Below the pieces are notes generated by a model, which was not told where the DNA came from, did not search any database, and saw only the letters and a list, made by a program, of their open reading frames with translations. DNA of 64,000 nucleotides from the NCBI GenBank assembly GCA_026315105.1, contig CM048746.1:349683548-349747547 (forward strand), given 5' to 3'. This DNA is from Locusta migratoria (Eukaryota > Arthropoda > Insecta > Orthoptera > Acrididae). This document shows positions 22,372 to 34,962 of the stretch, in pieces. Each line of letters begins with the position of its first letter. Position 1 is the first letter of the stretch. Made by a program: the position numbers and the translations under genes.

Positions 22372-24860
22372 CTGTAACATGTACAATTTCATATTTCAGC
22401 AGATTTTTTACAGTAGACTACCTGTCCAAATATCTTTTATTTGATACTTGTATAATCTTAATATGAAACTACCGTCACCAAAACAAGCACAGCATTCAAA
22501 AGTAACATCCATGCATATGAAACAATGAATGTTTTCTACAACACCAATTTATATTTTTCTAAGGTAGTACATCACAAGCATTATTTTCAATACCAAATTT
22601 AAAAGAATTCACGTAATACCAGGAATAAATAAATTGCATGGAATAAGCAAAAAAAGGATTTTAACACTAAGTACACCTAACCATGGTACAATGGCCTATT
22701 TTAAACAGAAATATCATTGAGTTAACAATAAAGCTAACCACAGTGACCACATTTCAGAAATCCACCAGAATCTCATTACTTATAATTATAGCCATCCCAA
22801 AACCTGTCCCAAATTTCTCCTCACCTCAAACTCTCTCACTCACTCACAGACGTATTCAGAAGTCCATAAACCCAAACCACTTAGGCCACCTGATATCAGT
22901 TACTGTATCCCCACAGATGTGGGTGCTTTTGTGGACCTACACCTACCCTCACATAAAATACACCAATTCTTCCACCGACACCAGATTTCCTATTCCATAA
23001 TCATCCAGCAAGAATACAAAAATCTTTATTTTCTTAAATTGCATTTCCTTAAGGCCATTAGTTTCCAGCTACTGGGTTCATCCTCAACCAAGCCTATTTA
23101 AACAGCACGAACAGTGCATATTTGGTAACAGCAAGTATACATATCAGTAACATAAAAACACTTACTACCCAACCATCTTCCTGTTTAGTGCAGTTAAACT
23201 AGTCCAGTTATGCACACATGCAAATAATTGCCAAACAAATACTAAGTATATTTTAACATGCTGGTTTGAGTTTATACTAGCAAAAAGAAAAAGCAGCTTC
23301 AGCAGAATTAGCAAAATTAAACTGAACATTTTAACTTTATGAAGTTATTGGTCCTGCCTGATGTTGGAAACACCTATAATTATGTTTACACCCTCTTCCC
23401 AGGGCACTATGACAGTCTCCTGAGTTACTTCTTCATTATTAATAGGCAGTGCCTTCAAAGGTCTGTGGTACAGCAGTGGCATCTCCATGGTATCACCATA
23501 TGCTAATATTGATTTATATGTAAATGAATCATCCTAAACCAACCAGAATCAAAACCTCTCCTAGTTCAGATTCACTGGCATCTTCACTTTCTGCACTGAT
23601 CAAAGGCACAATTTAAGGGTTCCTATAAGCAGAGCAAGTATTTATTTTAATTTATTAGCAGATTTGGTGTGCCAGCTGGTGGTACAAACATTTTTAAGAA
23701 CAGCTAGGCAGCTTGCTGACATTAAGAGCCGTTATTGTTCCCACGGCAGAAATGCACCATACGGTGTTGGCAGAGGTGGGGTAGCAAAAGCTCCAGAATG
23801 GCTTAACTGTAGGATTCTCTGTTGCGACCGTCATGCCTGTAAGCTGGTGAGGTATGAATATGGCATGAATCTAAAATCTCTATTAATGTCATTTATTTAA
23901 CAATGCTTTGGTGGAATACAGGCCTTAATAGACTAGGTACCAACATTTTATTCTTTAATGATTATCAAAACGATAAATGAAAAATGAGAGCTGTAACGAA
24001 CATTTTACGAATACTTCTGAAGATATATTAAGTTTATGAGGTCTCTGCTGCGCGCCACTAGTCAGTCAGCATTAGGACCTAGTCTGGATCTCTCTCATAC
24101 TAACCATGCTCTCAGTATCGGCCGTAATAATATAAATGTTAATTTCAAAGCCACTAAACAGCCTCGTATTGTGGTGTGTCTAGTAGTAAAGACCCATAAT
24201 AGGCATCCTGGATTTTATTTAGAATAGCTACCCATAACATGCTACTATTTCAGCTCTTAATAGCATTTCCGTCAGTACTCAAGTGTGCTATCTAGCTGCG
24301 AAAGGACTAAGTCACAGAGCATTTCCAACAAAACATGTAGGACACAGCTGCCACTCATCTAACAACAAGCAGTCCCTTGCATACAGTCAAGTCACTTGTG
24401 ACTATTGTATTTGTAGTGACGAGCAGCCCATCAAAGCCTTCACAAAGCAAAATTACTTTCTTAACTTAGTGCAAAAAATACATCTGCTGTGCCTTTTCTC
24501 CTTTGACTCAAATGTCCCAAATGTCCAATGTTTGTCCCCAAGCCATCACTTCTCCCGACATTTTACCATCCACAACTGGAGTAGCTTTAAATACTTTACG
24601 AGTTAACTACATCTCTTTATGTCATGAAATAATGACTTCTACCCACTATTCTCACACTCAAACATTACCTCCTTTTGTCCTGATACCACAACTACTTCCA
24701 GTTCTTGCCTCATGGTGCATAACCCTGCAATTGACTGAGGTTTAAGGCAGTCCCATATATCGCACCATTCACTCACTCCAGTAATACCTCCTCCAATCCT
24801 GTCACAGCTACCTGTCCAATTAAAAGCACACTGAGAAAGCAGGTGCATGTTCTACAAATT
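22372..24860. other. Intron stretch, no gene recognised
   Basis: Several short frames (for example 22683-23000 plus, 23664-23900 plus) lack known motifs or splice context. Pyrimidine-rich parts at 22780-23100 and 24480-24800 may be remains of a PLE-associated repeat, but this is weak. Confidence 0.35.
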
Positions 24861-24950
24861 AAACTGCAACCACTAGGCTGTTTTCTATGTGGGCATGCAA
24901 CGAACAAGCTTTGTCTGTATGAATGGAACTGGCACACAGTGGCAAAGAAT
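24861..24950 (+). pseudogene. Possible PLE GIY-YIG fragment
   Basis: The plus reading AVFYVGMQRTSFVCMNG resembles EAFYVGMTSNKLSIRMNG of the better PLE copies at 46 and 48 kb. It is short and alone, so this could be chance, but the spacing of FYVGM to RMNG is preserved. Confidence 0.35.
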
Positions 24951-25788
24951 TTGACAACTAGCTGTTCAATTTGCTGCTAAATACAATCAATGACTTTACA
25001 GTTTTTGTCATCCACACATCTTTCACTCTTAACCCCTGACAAACTTCAGCATTCTATTCCACAAATCCAACTACAGTATTCTCACATTTCTCTCTTATCA
25101 CCCCTCCTTACTTCCTGTCCCAACCCACCTAACCTCACCTCATCTGGCCAACACTGCCTCTTCACTGTCACCATTTAGCTTGGAGGGCTGCTCTCGGTCT
25201 GAATTTGAGCACTTCCAATTCTAGAGAACTTTTTATCCAGAAGCTGAAAGTTTTAAAGTCCATCGAGTACGTGATAAGTATGATACATCCTTTGCATGTT
25301 ACTTCCATTCTTCCCATGCACCTTTTACATAGTACTACACAACTTCAAGAGGGAGGAAGGAGCAAGAAATATTTTTGAGCAACTACAAGCTTTATCACTA
25401 AATTACATAGTGGAATGATAAAAGTCATTACTACAACAAATTTATCTATGCAGTACTACATTATTTTAATAACATTTTTAATAATAACAGGAAAACCCAG
25501 ATATCACCAACCAACTTTAGGAAACATAAGCAGAAGTTAAATATAAGAAATTTTGTCTTTATAGACTCCCACTCTCCAGTGTTAGTTTATCTTCTCAGCA
25601 TTGATCAATTTTTCATTTTTTTAATAAGAAACAACTTAAAAATTCTGAAGCTCTGATTATCTACCACCTGCAGCTTAATATTCAATATGTTTTCCCACTA
25701 CAATCTTCTGATTTGAAACTGTTTTACACCAATCTCTTCTACACATAACTATGCCCACAAATCTGAAAGTGTATCCCTTTACAATCAC

Positions 25789-25803
25789 CCCCCCCCCCCC
25801 TCA

Positions 25804-25845
<42 letters not shown>

Positions 25846-25876
25846 AGTGGCTGTATGTATGTATGTATGTATGTAC
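25789..25876. repeat. Simple repeat cluster: poly-C, (CA)n, (GTAT)n
   Basis: Poly-C at about 25789-25800, (CA)n to about 25842, then GTAT repeats from about 25853. The flanking stretches 24960-25788 and 25877-26568 show no gene. Confidence 0.8.
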
Positions 25877-26568
25877 GTAACTACAAAGAGTTGATACGAA
25901 AGATGGCATCTACAAACTAAAACCCAACTACAAATGCATGAATTAAGAGAAGCGAATTATGTTTATCTAACAAAAGGAAATGCTGTGTCCTCTTAACATA
26001 CAGAATCTGAGGGTATATATGGGATGAAAGTTGGTGGTAGATAAAATGAAGGCACTTTCTTACAATATTAATGTCTAGTGTTACAGAAGACCAGACTTGT
26101 ACAGAGAATAACTATATCCATTTTTGGAAGTATATACATGTTTTATAACACCTCAACATTTAACGTAAATGTCACATTAACCTTTTAGTTCTGTGTTACA
26201 TAATTATACAGAACTGACATTAAAAGCACTATAGAACAAAGCGAACTGCTATTAATATGAATTTGTATGTCTAATATGAAATATCTAGCTTTAAATGTAC
26301 TAAAATAATACGCACCTTTTTGGATATCCAGTGTTACACATAGAAAAAAATGAAACCTATTATTTACTAACTTCAAAATACTTATTTCTGAAATCAATGT
26401 GTACTCTAAATCACATGTAAATTTGTTAATTCACACTTTCCTAAATGCAAACAAACATCAAAGGACTTTGTGCAAATACTTATGTATTTTTATTTAAGAC
26501 ATTAAACGTATCACTTGCAATGTTACTGTCTTAACACAGGCATATACATGAACAACTTTGTTTAAACT

Positions 26569-26928
26569 GAAATTTCCTGGCAGATTAAAATTGTGTGCCA
26601 GAACCAGGATTCAAGCCTGGACCTCTTCTGTTCTCAGGCAAGTGCTCTATTGCCTAAGGTGTCCCAGCATGCTTCACAGTTCGTCCTCAAAACTTTACTT
26701 CTGCCAGTACCTCACCTACTTTCCGAACTTCACAGAATTTCTTCTGCAAGAAATTCAATTAAGTTTTGAAAGTAGGATGGACCATGAAGCGTGTCAGGAT
26801 AGCTCAGATGGGAGAATACTTGCCCATCAAAGGCAAAGGTCCAGTTTCGAATCCCGGTTCCAGCACACAATTTGTCACATAACTTTCATTTAAGTGCACA
26901 CTCCACTGCAGAGTGAAAGCTTCATTTT
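26569..26928. mobile_element. Foldback element with inverted tRNA-like arms
   Basis: The left arm begins GAAATTTCCTGGCAGATTAAA and carries a tRNA-like block on the minus strand (26596-26665). The right arm carries a similar block on the plus strand (26793-26868) with A-box-like TAGCTCAGATGG and B-box-like GTTTCGAATCCC, and ends CACTGCAGAGTGAAAGC. Between the arms is TACTTCTGCCAGTACCTC. I recognise this layout as a common dispersed insect repeat. The anticodon loop has no U33, so these are not working tRNAs. Confidence 0.6.
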
Positions 26929-26939
26929 GTTAAAACCAT

Positions 26940-27530
26940 ATACAGTATGATCCACTTTTATGTTCCAAAACTTATGTTTCCCTGCCATTTACACCTTTTT
27001 TTGTTAGTCCTGTCAAACATTTTATGTTAATTTCCCCCAATTTTGTGACGACATTCACATTTTTTCCCACTGTTTACACTTTATAAAACCATGTTCATGA
27101 ATAAAAACGACTAAATTGACAAAGGCAAGGTTATCACATCACATTGAAGTCTAGTGTTCATAAACATTAGATGGTCAGGTTTTTTTTTTACACTTTGGAT
27201 TTATTTAAACCTGTATTTCTTATTTCATTGTTTGCACTACGTGTCTAGTTAATGATGCAATCACTGATGGGAGCGCCTTATCAGTCTCCGAGCTGAGTGT
27301 CAGTGTTAGCTAAGCTTAGTTTGAGTGGCAGTTTTTCATGCTTTGAATGACATTTTGAGAATTTGCGTTGTGAAGTGAAATATTTATGTAAATTTTTATT
27401 GACTTTTTATAAAATGGTGAGTGGCAGTTTGTGTTTTCTGCACACATAAGGAGGGGCACAGTATGTTAGAACCTCAAAAGATAACAGTATGAGATGCTGT
27501 CTGCAAATGTAAAAAAAAATTACATGTTTA
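26940..27530 (+). repeat. Dispersed repeat, copy 1
   Basis: Similar in order and content to about 60530-60990. Both have TTTACACTTTAT, ATGTTCATG, TTCATTGTTTG, a block with GCTGAGT.T and AGTTT, GAGAATTT, and a TTTTCT.CACA stretch followed by CACA(G/T)TATGTTA. It may be a decayed DNA transposon (it starts near a TACAGTATGATCC sequence). Function and class are unknown. Confidence 0.35.
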
Positions 27531-27604
27531 TATTTGCAAGTGAAAATGCGAATAAATTCTCAAGTACATTATTGATAGATCTGAAGCATTGAATTAAAAT
27601 TTGT

Positions 27605-27676
27605 GGTGCGGCCGGGAATCGAACCCGGACCTCCATGCTTACTAGGCAGACGTCTTAACCGTTAGACTACCACACC
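27605..27676 (-). tRNA. tRNA-Thr(AGT)-like sequence, probably repeat-derived
   Basis: On the minus strand a 7-bp acceptor stem (GGTGTGG with CCGCACC), a 3-bp D stem, a T arm CCGGG-TTCGATT-CCCGG and a 7-base anticodon loop CTAGTAA (anticodon AGT, U33 present) can be drawn in 72 bases. The B box GGTTCGATTCC is perfect. The anticodon stem has one mismatch and one wobble. It is followed directly by a long hairpin (27704-27800), which suggests a tRNA-derived repeat instead of a functional gene, though function is not excluded. Confidence 0.5.
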
Positions 27677-27703
27677 ACTAACGATTAAGGCGCCTCGGAA
27701 TAG

Positions 27704-27800
27704 TCTATGTACGATTTCCCTCCACAACACAAACTTTAATCCAGCTTCTTTGTTTCAAAGCTGAATTAAAGTGTGTTGTGGAGGGAAATCGTACATAGAG
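27704..27800. repeat. Long near-perfect hairpin next to the tRNA-like sequence
   Basis: CTATGTACGATTTCCCTCCA at the left pairs with TGGAGGGAAATCGTACATAG at the right. The pairing continues inward (ACAACAC with GTGTTGT, CTTTAATCCAGCTT with AAGCTGAATTAAAG) around a short TTGTTTC loop. It starts 28 bases from the tRNA-like block and may be part of the same repeat. Confidence 0.8.
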
Positions 27801-29520
27801 CATAGTGGCTAGTATGTTGACAATATCAGCAAGTAAATATCTTATCTCACTGTTTTCCTCTTCACTATGTGGTGGTAATGGTTTCTTATGCAAATTTTTC
27901 TATACTGAAATCACTGTTTTGACCGTGTGTGTTGGTACACGAAGGTACTGATAAACCAGTTTTCAAAATTCTGTTCATACTAAAGGCCACAGTTCTGCCA
28001 TTCAGCATGTCGTTACCACTGGATGTTTATAATAAACGTCTGAAAAACATTTCTACACTGTCAGTGACTGAGGACAAAGTCAAAGCCACTGTTCAGCAAA
28101 TATTTTGTGAATTCCACTTTATGGTGAACTTATTGCAGTGTCATGATGATATCGTAAATATATATTTTTCAGTTTCATTGGAGAAGAAATAGCCAAAGTA
28201 GTTATAGAAACTACATCAAGAACCATTAACTACATGGGTGTAGCAGTTTGTTTTAATTTCTTAGATTTGCCTGAGAAGTCTTAACTGACAATGTACTAGT
28301 AGTAGTAATGAGGATAATTAATTTACTGATTGGATAAGGCTACAACAAAAACCTGTCAATGATAGAGAAGGAAAAGCATGAATTATTTCATGCCCTGAAA
28401 ACCCAATCACATATGAGGGGAATAATCTTTTGAGTTTACCATAAAATAACTATTGCTGTTTCTGCTCTATGGTTGGCAGGTTCTCTAAGTACCCTTGTCT
28501 GATAAATTAACCACCTAACTATTACAGGTACAGTATATGGTATATAGTATCTATGTATCTGTCACAGTTGCATCGTAAAATTTGTCAGTTTTAAGCACTC
28601 ATCCCAATTTCACAGTTCGGAAATGCCGGGGTATAGCTAGGCAACAGTCGATATGTGGCATCACATGCGGCGAAAGTTGCAGCTTCCACCGACATGCTCA
28701 GCGCCATTTCATCTTGGAAAACGCCGAGGCTGTTAGAGTGCATACTAGTGGGCTATGCTTAAATAACAATCTCCCTACATAAGCACTGCAAGCTGGCACT
28801 GCAGGTAACAACCGTGCAGTTTCAAGCAATTCACTGTACTGCTCCTCACTGATACATGACAGTGTATTTTCACTCATCTAGCTCAGTTCTGATTATATGG
28901 AGGCTATGATTTTTTTTTAATTCGAAAATTACTCAAAACTTAACAATTCAATATTTTTGCCCAATAAATTCTTTATAGAAGTTTCAACAAAAGTGTGATA
29001 CAACTGCAAAATTAAGCCACTTTAAACAAAATTCACTAAAGGATTGCATCCACATATTCAGATACTATGAACATCCATCATACAGGATTCAATGTAATGT
29101 GTAATGCAAAGAAAATTAAGCCGTATGAATATACAATACATTACTTATTAAAAACGGGTACTGCACAAAAACAAGCTGTTTAGTTGAACTACGGCGGACA
29201 AAAAACTTAAGACATCAGTTATCTGTAAGTTGAAGAGATTGAAACATTGTTTGGAACAAATGTAATCATTTTACCTTTCATTCATTAGACTGTAGTTTTA
29301 CAAGCTTAACAGATTGAGAAGCAAATTATGCAATATAATAACTAAACTAAAAACTACGTAAATTATGTTACGAGATAAAAGCTAAAAATGCCAATATTGG
29401 CAGAAATGATAAATATATGTGGACACCTCATATGTCAAAAATGAGGATGTCTAGTGATTCTAGATGTACGCAACCCTAGGGAGGGGTGGGAGGGAGGAGG
29501 GTGTATAAGCACAAGGGCTG
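27801..29520. other. Intron stretch, no gene recognised
   Basis: No motif, splice-supported exon or element boundary is seen. A GC-richer patch at 28600-28750 is unexplained. Confidence 0.4.
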
Positions 29521-30010
29521 GATATGGATAAGGACTGCTATAGTTATGTGCAGATTCAGGAGGAACTGGCCACTGCCTATAAGCAGCTGGAGGCTGTGTT
29601 GACCATGATCAACATTCTACAGGCTGCTGCCCTGGGATGCAGAGTCACCAGAGCATCTGATGCAATTGCTGGGGTCCTTCTGATGCCTACTACAAAATCT
29701 CAGATCCTTGATGCCACTGTGGTTACAGTTTGAGATCCCTGACAGTTAACAATTGCTCTGTGGTCATTGTCCAACTGTACAGGGGTCTCAACTCTGGGAA
29801 GAACAGAAAACCAGAAATCAACCATAAGGCTGTTCTTTAAGCCTCAGCAATAGGTTCCAGGTGTTGTCTGCTGTTGATAATACTTCTGAGATAGCACAGG
29901 CACTCTCACCTGTACTGAAAACAGCCTGTCATCCTGAGAGGTCCATACAGACAGGGCAAAATTTCTAGTCATTGGAAGCTGCTGTGTTACGCAGGTGAAA
30001 GAGCCCTTAG
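29521..30010 (+). pseudogene. Retroelement gag-like fragment (uncertain)
   Basis: The frame 29524-29733 starts with a helical stretch (QIQEELATAYKQLEAVL) resembling coiled-coil gag/ORF1 proteins of retroelements. Downstream frames (a run ending LSPVLKTACHPERS near 29920) continue in other phases. No zinc knuckle or enzyme domain is present. It lies directly before a PLE fragment and was probably part of a nested repeat. Confidence 0.25.
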
Positions 30011-30057
30011 AAAAAAGCATGAAGGTCAGGAAAGAATGCCAGTGTGCACTGTTTGCT

Positions 30058-30790
30058 TACCTACCCTCTGGCTCCTACCCATGTAACCGCCTCGTAAAAC
30101 CTGCCCTATGCACCCTTCCATCATCACTTACTCCAGTTCCATAACCCGAAAGGTGTACACGATCAAGGGCAGAGCCACTTGTGATAGCACCCACATGATT
30201 TACCAACTGACACACCTGCTCTGAAGTTTTCTATGTGGGAATAATCAGCAACAAACTGTCCATTCGCATGAATGGTCAGAGGCAGACTTTGTTGGTAATG
30301 AGGATCACCCTGTGGCTAAACATGCCTTGGTGCACGGCCAGTACATCTTGGCACAGTGTTACACCGTCCAGGTTATCTGGATACTTCCCACCGACACCAA
30401 TCTTTCAGAACTCCGAACATTGGAACTTGCCCTTCCACATATTCTCTCTTCCCATTGCCCACCTGGTCTACCTCCACTCAACCTCCCGTGCCAGCAACTT
30501 TATCATATTTGCCTCAGTTCTGTGGACAGAGCCCTTGCCTCAAGTGGGTTCTCTGTCTAACTTCTTTGCTTTCTACAATTATCTGCCTAGGTGCGCGCAT
30601 GCACACGCACCCCCCCCCCCCCCCAAAGGTGAGTCCCTCCACTCCTGGGATTCAAATGACTCCTTTCCTTAAGAATGTTTGGGTGTGTGTTTTTATTTGT
30701 GTTTTTGTGTCTATCGGCGAGCCTGTGCTTTGGGTAAGTCAAACAATATTTATTTTTATACTAATTTTTCCCACCTGGAAAGTTATATAT
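30058..30790 (+). mobile_element. PLE fragment: GIY-YIG end and 3' tail
   Basis: Collinear with 48340-49170. It has the Cys-rich stretch before the endonuclease, the GIY-YIG region around 30170-30290 (reading FYVGIISNKLSIRMNG across frameshifts), the HALVHGQYILAQCYT segment, and a tail with TCTATCGGCGAGCCTGTGC and GGTAAGTCA (30711-30742). The hammerhead-like part present in other tails is missing between about 30672 and 30700. A poly-C run lies at 30610-30624. The gene is broken by small indels. Confidence 0.7.
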
Positions 30791-31516
30791 ATTATTCGTG
30801 CATGGACGAGGGGTGAGAGGTTAGTGTAGATTGAGGCCAGAAGGATGGTATGCTAACCTCTCCCCCTCCTCCATCCTGAACTCACTTATTCGTTACTCAT
30901 TTCTCACCCTGATCTCTGCCTCCTCCCTGTATATATGTTTATTTGACCATGTGCGGAGCCCAGTTCCAAAACTTAGTCCTATTTTTTCATCCTTTTTGTG
31001 TATTAGCAATAAAGAACTAGGGTAAATACTAGTGGCTTTAAGTATCTCTTTCAAAGAATACTCTATTATCTCTGGAGAATTTACATCTATATTAATGAAA
31101 ATAAGTTGCCATACGTATGAAAGTGCATCACTTGATAATGTCTACACGAATTTGGCTGATCTTTTCTTTGTTCTGTTCATTTTAGGACAGTTTGTATTAA
31201 AATTTTTTGGGAAATCTACGGGAAAATATCAGAATTTGAGAAAAACTGAACATGTTTCCAATGGGTAGAATCTCATTTTTACAATGCTTCACCTATATAG
31301 AGCAAAATCCTTCCTAAAACTAGCGACAGGCCTATGCAGACAAGGATAAGGCAGACAGATTTAACATGAAATATTTCTTTAGAAGCCCCTCCCTATTATT
31401 CTTTCTTCCATGGTGTTTTCGGTGGTGATCATATCTTTGGAGCATTGTGAAGATATAATTGATGTCAGTTCATGATATTTTTGAGTGTTGCAAACGAATT
31501 GAGTACAGACCGTGCG
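30791..31516. other. Unassigned intron stretch
   Basis: Between the PLE fragment and the LINE tail. Only short frames; nothing recognised. Confidence 0.4.
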
Positions 31517-32605
31517 TTTTTTTTTTTTTTTTTTTTTTGTGGTTTTAGGGCGCACAACTGCTAAGGTCATTAGCGCCCATACAAGAACAGATTCACTAGT
31601 TCTAAAAAATTGTAACTGCCAGTTAGAACATCAAGAAAAGGCTAAAAACGAAAGATAAAAGACAATTAAAAGGGTTAAATATCCTTTGATAAGTTGGCAA
31701 AGTTGATAAAATGCAAAACTCTAGCAGCTGCTTGTGTGTCATCAGCTAAAATTTCCTCCAGAGTAGATGGAAAGTGAAGGGCTACACGGAGATTATGAAA
31801 ATTAACACAAGACAGTAAAACATGTTGCACTGTCAGCAGTTCACCGCAGGAGCACAGCGGTGCAGGGTCGGCGGATAGCAAGTGACTGTGGCTGAAACGG
31901 CAGTGACCGATCCGCAACCGGGCCAGGATGACCACCTCTCGTCGAGAGGGGCGGTGAGGAGGTCCTCCAAGCGGTCGGGATCGGTTTTACAGTTCTCAAT
32001 TTATTGTTGTACAGTGAAAACCATGCACTGTGCCATGACGACACGATACTCCGGTCAATAGCCCGTTGAACATCGTCCGATGGGATGCAAAAGGTAGCCA
32101 TGCGAGGCAAAAGGGCTGCGGCCTTGGCTGCTATGTCGGCGGTCTCATTCCCTGGCACACCCACGTGGCCAGGGACCCACAGAAAAGAAACATGACAGCT
32201 GTCATCTGCTAGCAACTGGAGGGAGAGGATGGTTCGAGAAAGGGTCCTCGAGACTCTGCAGGGCACTAAGGGAGTCCGAATATATAGCATAGAAAGGTTG
32301 GCGGTGGCGGCAGGTATACAAAACGGCCTGGTGGAGGGCAAAAAGCTCAGCCGTGAAATTCTAGCACTGGTCAGGTAGCTTGTATTGGAAACGGTTGTCC
32401 CCGACGACGAAGGCAGATCCGACACTGTCAGTGGTCTTTGAACCATCAGTATAAATAAATATGCCATTATCGAACCGCGAACGGAGTTCGACAAGCCCCG
32501 AGCGGTATACCAAATCCAGGGTGCTCTCATGCCTCCATTGTGGCAGTCTGTGTACGTGCAGTGTAATCCTACTACGTCAGGGGTAGGTAACCACAAAGAC
32601 CTCAC
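31517..32605 (-). mobile_element. 5'-truncated I-like LINE (second family)
   Basis: On the minus strand it ends in a 22-A tail (31517-31538), preceded by a hairpin with stem GGGCGC/GCGCCC (31578-31548). Upstream is the C-terminal part of an ORF2 with RNase H. Truncation at about 32605 is typical of incomplete reverse transcription. No clear target duplication was found. Confidence 0.75.
31675..32605 (-). pseudogene. LINE ORF2 C-terminus: RNase H and Cys/His tail, frameshifted
   Basis: The frame 32605-31841 contains SFLWVPGHVGVPGNETADIA, the last conserved block of LINE-type RNase H, and NNKLRTVKPIPTAWRTS. Frame 31935-31675 carries the tail with LRIGHCRFSHSHLL and CSCGELLTVQHVLLSC, a Cys/His cluster as in the intact LINE at 39-43 kb. 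Earlier RNase H motifs are in shifted frames. The protein would make element cDNA by target-primed reverse transcription; this copy cannot. Confidence 0.75.
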
Positions 32606-34470
32606 AATGTACTATTTCATACCACCGTTTCGAAAGATCTACATTTTTTCGAAGTACAGTAATTACTGGATTTTAATTTTTCTGTTCCGTAGAATAACTG
32701 TATTTAACAATTAAACTTTTAAATCTTCACTATTTGTTTTAAAAAAATTTATTTTTTAATATTTTAACATCTCAAATTTACTGTGAAACTTTAGTAGCTG
32801 CTTTGAATACTTATTAATATTTAGTGTGTAGCTTCTAACAATTACAAGAATGCAAGAGACCAAGTGTGTCAGTTAACCTTGTTCTTTGTTTATTTTGAGT
32901 AGAACTAGTTTGAAAACTATGATTCACACAGGTAGGTAGAAGCAAACAATACCTATTCGAATTGCAACATATAGCTATTACAAGTTATTTCTCTTGACAA
33001 TTTACACACCAACTGTTTCTCGATTGTTCAACACTTAAGATAAAAAATTTTAATGACATTATTTGAAGTTCAAGAGCTTCTGTATCTATGCCAAAAACAT
33101 TCAGTGGAAGAAGATAAACTGCCACAAATACTTTGAAAATCTGGAAGCCAGTCATTAAAATAATCCCTGAAAGTGACAATTTTAGTAGCAAAATATCACA
33201 TCCATACCCTATAAAAATGGAGAAGTTTTTAGTTCACTGCAATGGCACCAAAGAATTTAATATTCAACCTCACTGAACGATACAGGGCACGAAATTCACT
33301 GTCTTCTGCAACCACATACTGAGCCAATACTACACACTGCCCTCAGATGAATGAAAGAGCAACAGGTGGAACGCAAGGTAGCGATTTATTGAACTAACGT
33401 GGGAAAAACAGATTTGGAGATTTAAGGTAGATGTTACTACAAATTTTATGCGATTGTTAATAAATAAAACTAACTTTTGTCAAACAAATAGTTGTCAATT
33501 TTTATTCAACAAGTTTTTCTTCTGAACTCTCGGAACTCACGCGATCTACCTAAAGCACTGACGATCTACTGGCAGATTGAGATTGACCTGATGCTGACCC
33601 CTGCAGTACGCGATCGTAGAGTCTATGAGACTGACTAAGATTGTACACACCGTTATGACTCTGGAACAATGGGTACAGTCGAGTACAGTAAAGTTACTCT
33701 CAGTTGTAGCTTACGCACAAATAATTTGGATCGGCAACAAAACCGACGGCTACACGTGAAGATTAGAACTGAAAGTTTTGCATTCAGATACGATCCAACA
33801 GCAATTATGCAACAGATCTATTAGTTGGTTACAGAAAAATTAACAATGTTTGTCAATATGGCAATGCTTCGAGATTTCAGCAAGAAATGTTGGGATTATG
33901 TTTACGTGTGAAAAGGTCAAATTACCAGAATTGAAACCTCCACCAGAGCCACTGGCATTGTTGGTTTCTAGATCCTGGGTCGGGGCATTATTTTCTTACA
34001 TAATATACAGATGTACAACAATTCCTTCCAGATGACATCATTTGGACCATTATTATCAAAGAACGGGTCTTTAACCCCAATTTCAAGTCAAATTCTTTTC
34101 TGAAGGCTTTAATCCAACATTTGTCAACCATTTGTAATTTCAAGTCAAACTCTGAAGAAGTATATATACGTGTTATAAAAATCATTTCTATTCTGCTTGC
34201 TGTGAGAAAAAATGCTGAGCTATGCTGTAAAAAATGTGCAGTTTTGTTTTCCTTTTCCCAGTCATTTTTAACAGAAAACATGGATGTTGCTTTTATGCCA
34301 AAATTTTAATCACAATTTTTCATACATTAAAACCATTAAACGTATGGTAGTTAAAGCTACCAACATCACAGAAAGAACCTCAGAACTTCTAATAACCCCA
34401 TTTCCAATTTATTTACCCATCCATCTATTCCCAATCAGTGTCCTGATTGCAATGACAATAAATAAGATCA
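32606..34470. other. Intron stretch, no gene recognised
   Basis: AT-rich sequence with short frames only. No motif seen on either strand. Confidence 0.4.
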
Positions 34471-34700
34471 GAGAGGGGGGGGCGGGGTGAGGAGATAAAG
34501 AATAGTGGAATGAATTGGATTTAAAAAGGGAAGGTGATAGATGTAGAGTGTAGGTGAAGGTGGAGGAGGAGAGTGATATGGTGTGGGAAAGAGGGAGTGA
34601 TGTGAAGGTGATGGGAAAAGATAGTGGAGGAGGGGAGAGAGAAAGGAAGTGGAAAAGGCAATGGGGAAGTCTAGGAGGGAGGAAGGGGGGTAGACATAGG
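34471..34700. repeat. Purine-rich (plus) / pyrimidine-rich (minus) tract
   Basis: About 230 bases almost entirely of A and G on the plus strand, with GGAGGAGGAGA-type runs and a poly-G core. On the host-gene strand it is a long polypyrimidine tract in the intron about 260 bases after the FDF exon. Confidence 0.7.
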
Positions 34701-34962
34701 AAGAAAACAAATTAGGGTGTATATCCCCTACACATTAGTTACTGCAAAATGTTTCTGGGTTTGTTAGTAGTAAAATACTGTGAGAGTAATATGTAGTTTG
34801 GTAAGTTATGAAAGATTGAAAACACTCTTGAAGGAGAACATTGAACAGTGTTAAGTGACCATTCACAGGAAGGAACTATGATTATTTTAACATTAACTAA
34901 TTTAGTAGTGTGCTTTCTAATATTTCTGAGAATATTCTATTAAATGATAATGCAGATCTCAC

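Noticed and set aside
26793..26868. Functional tRNA gene
   Set aside because: No U33, an extra base in the T loop, and it is part of a foldback repeat.
30235..30829. 145- and 157-codon plus-strand frames
   Set aside because: They run through the PLE fragment and poly-C in the wrong frames; the real coding similarity is split across frames.
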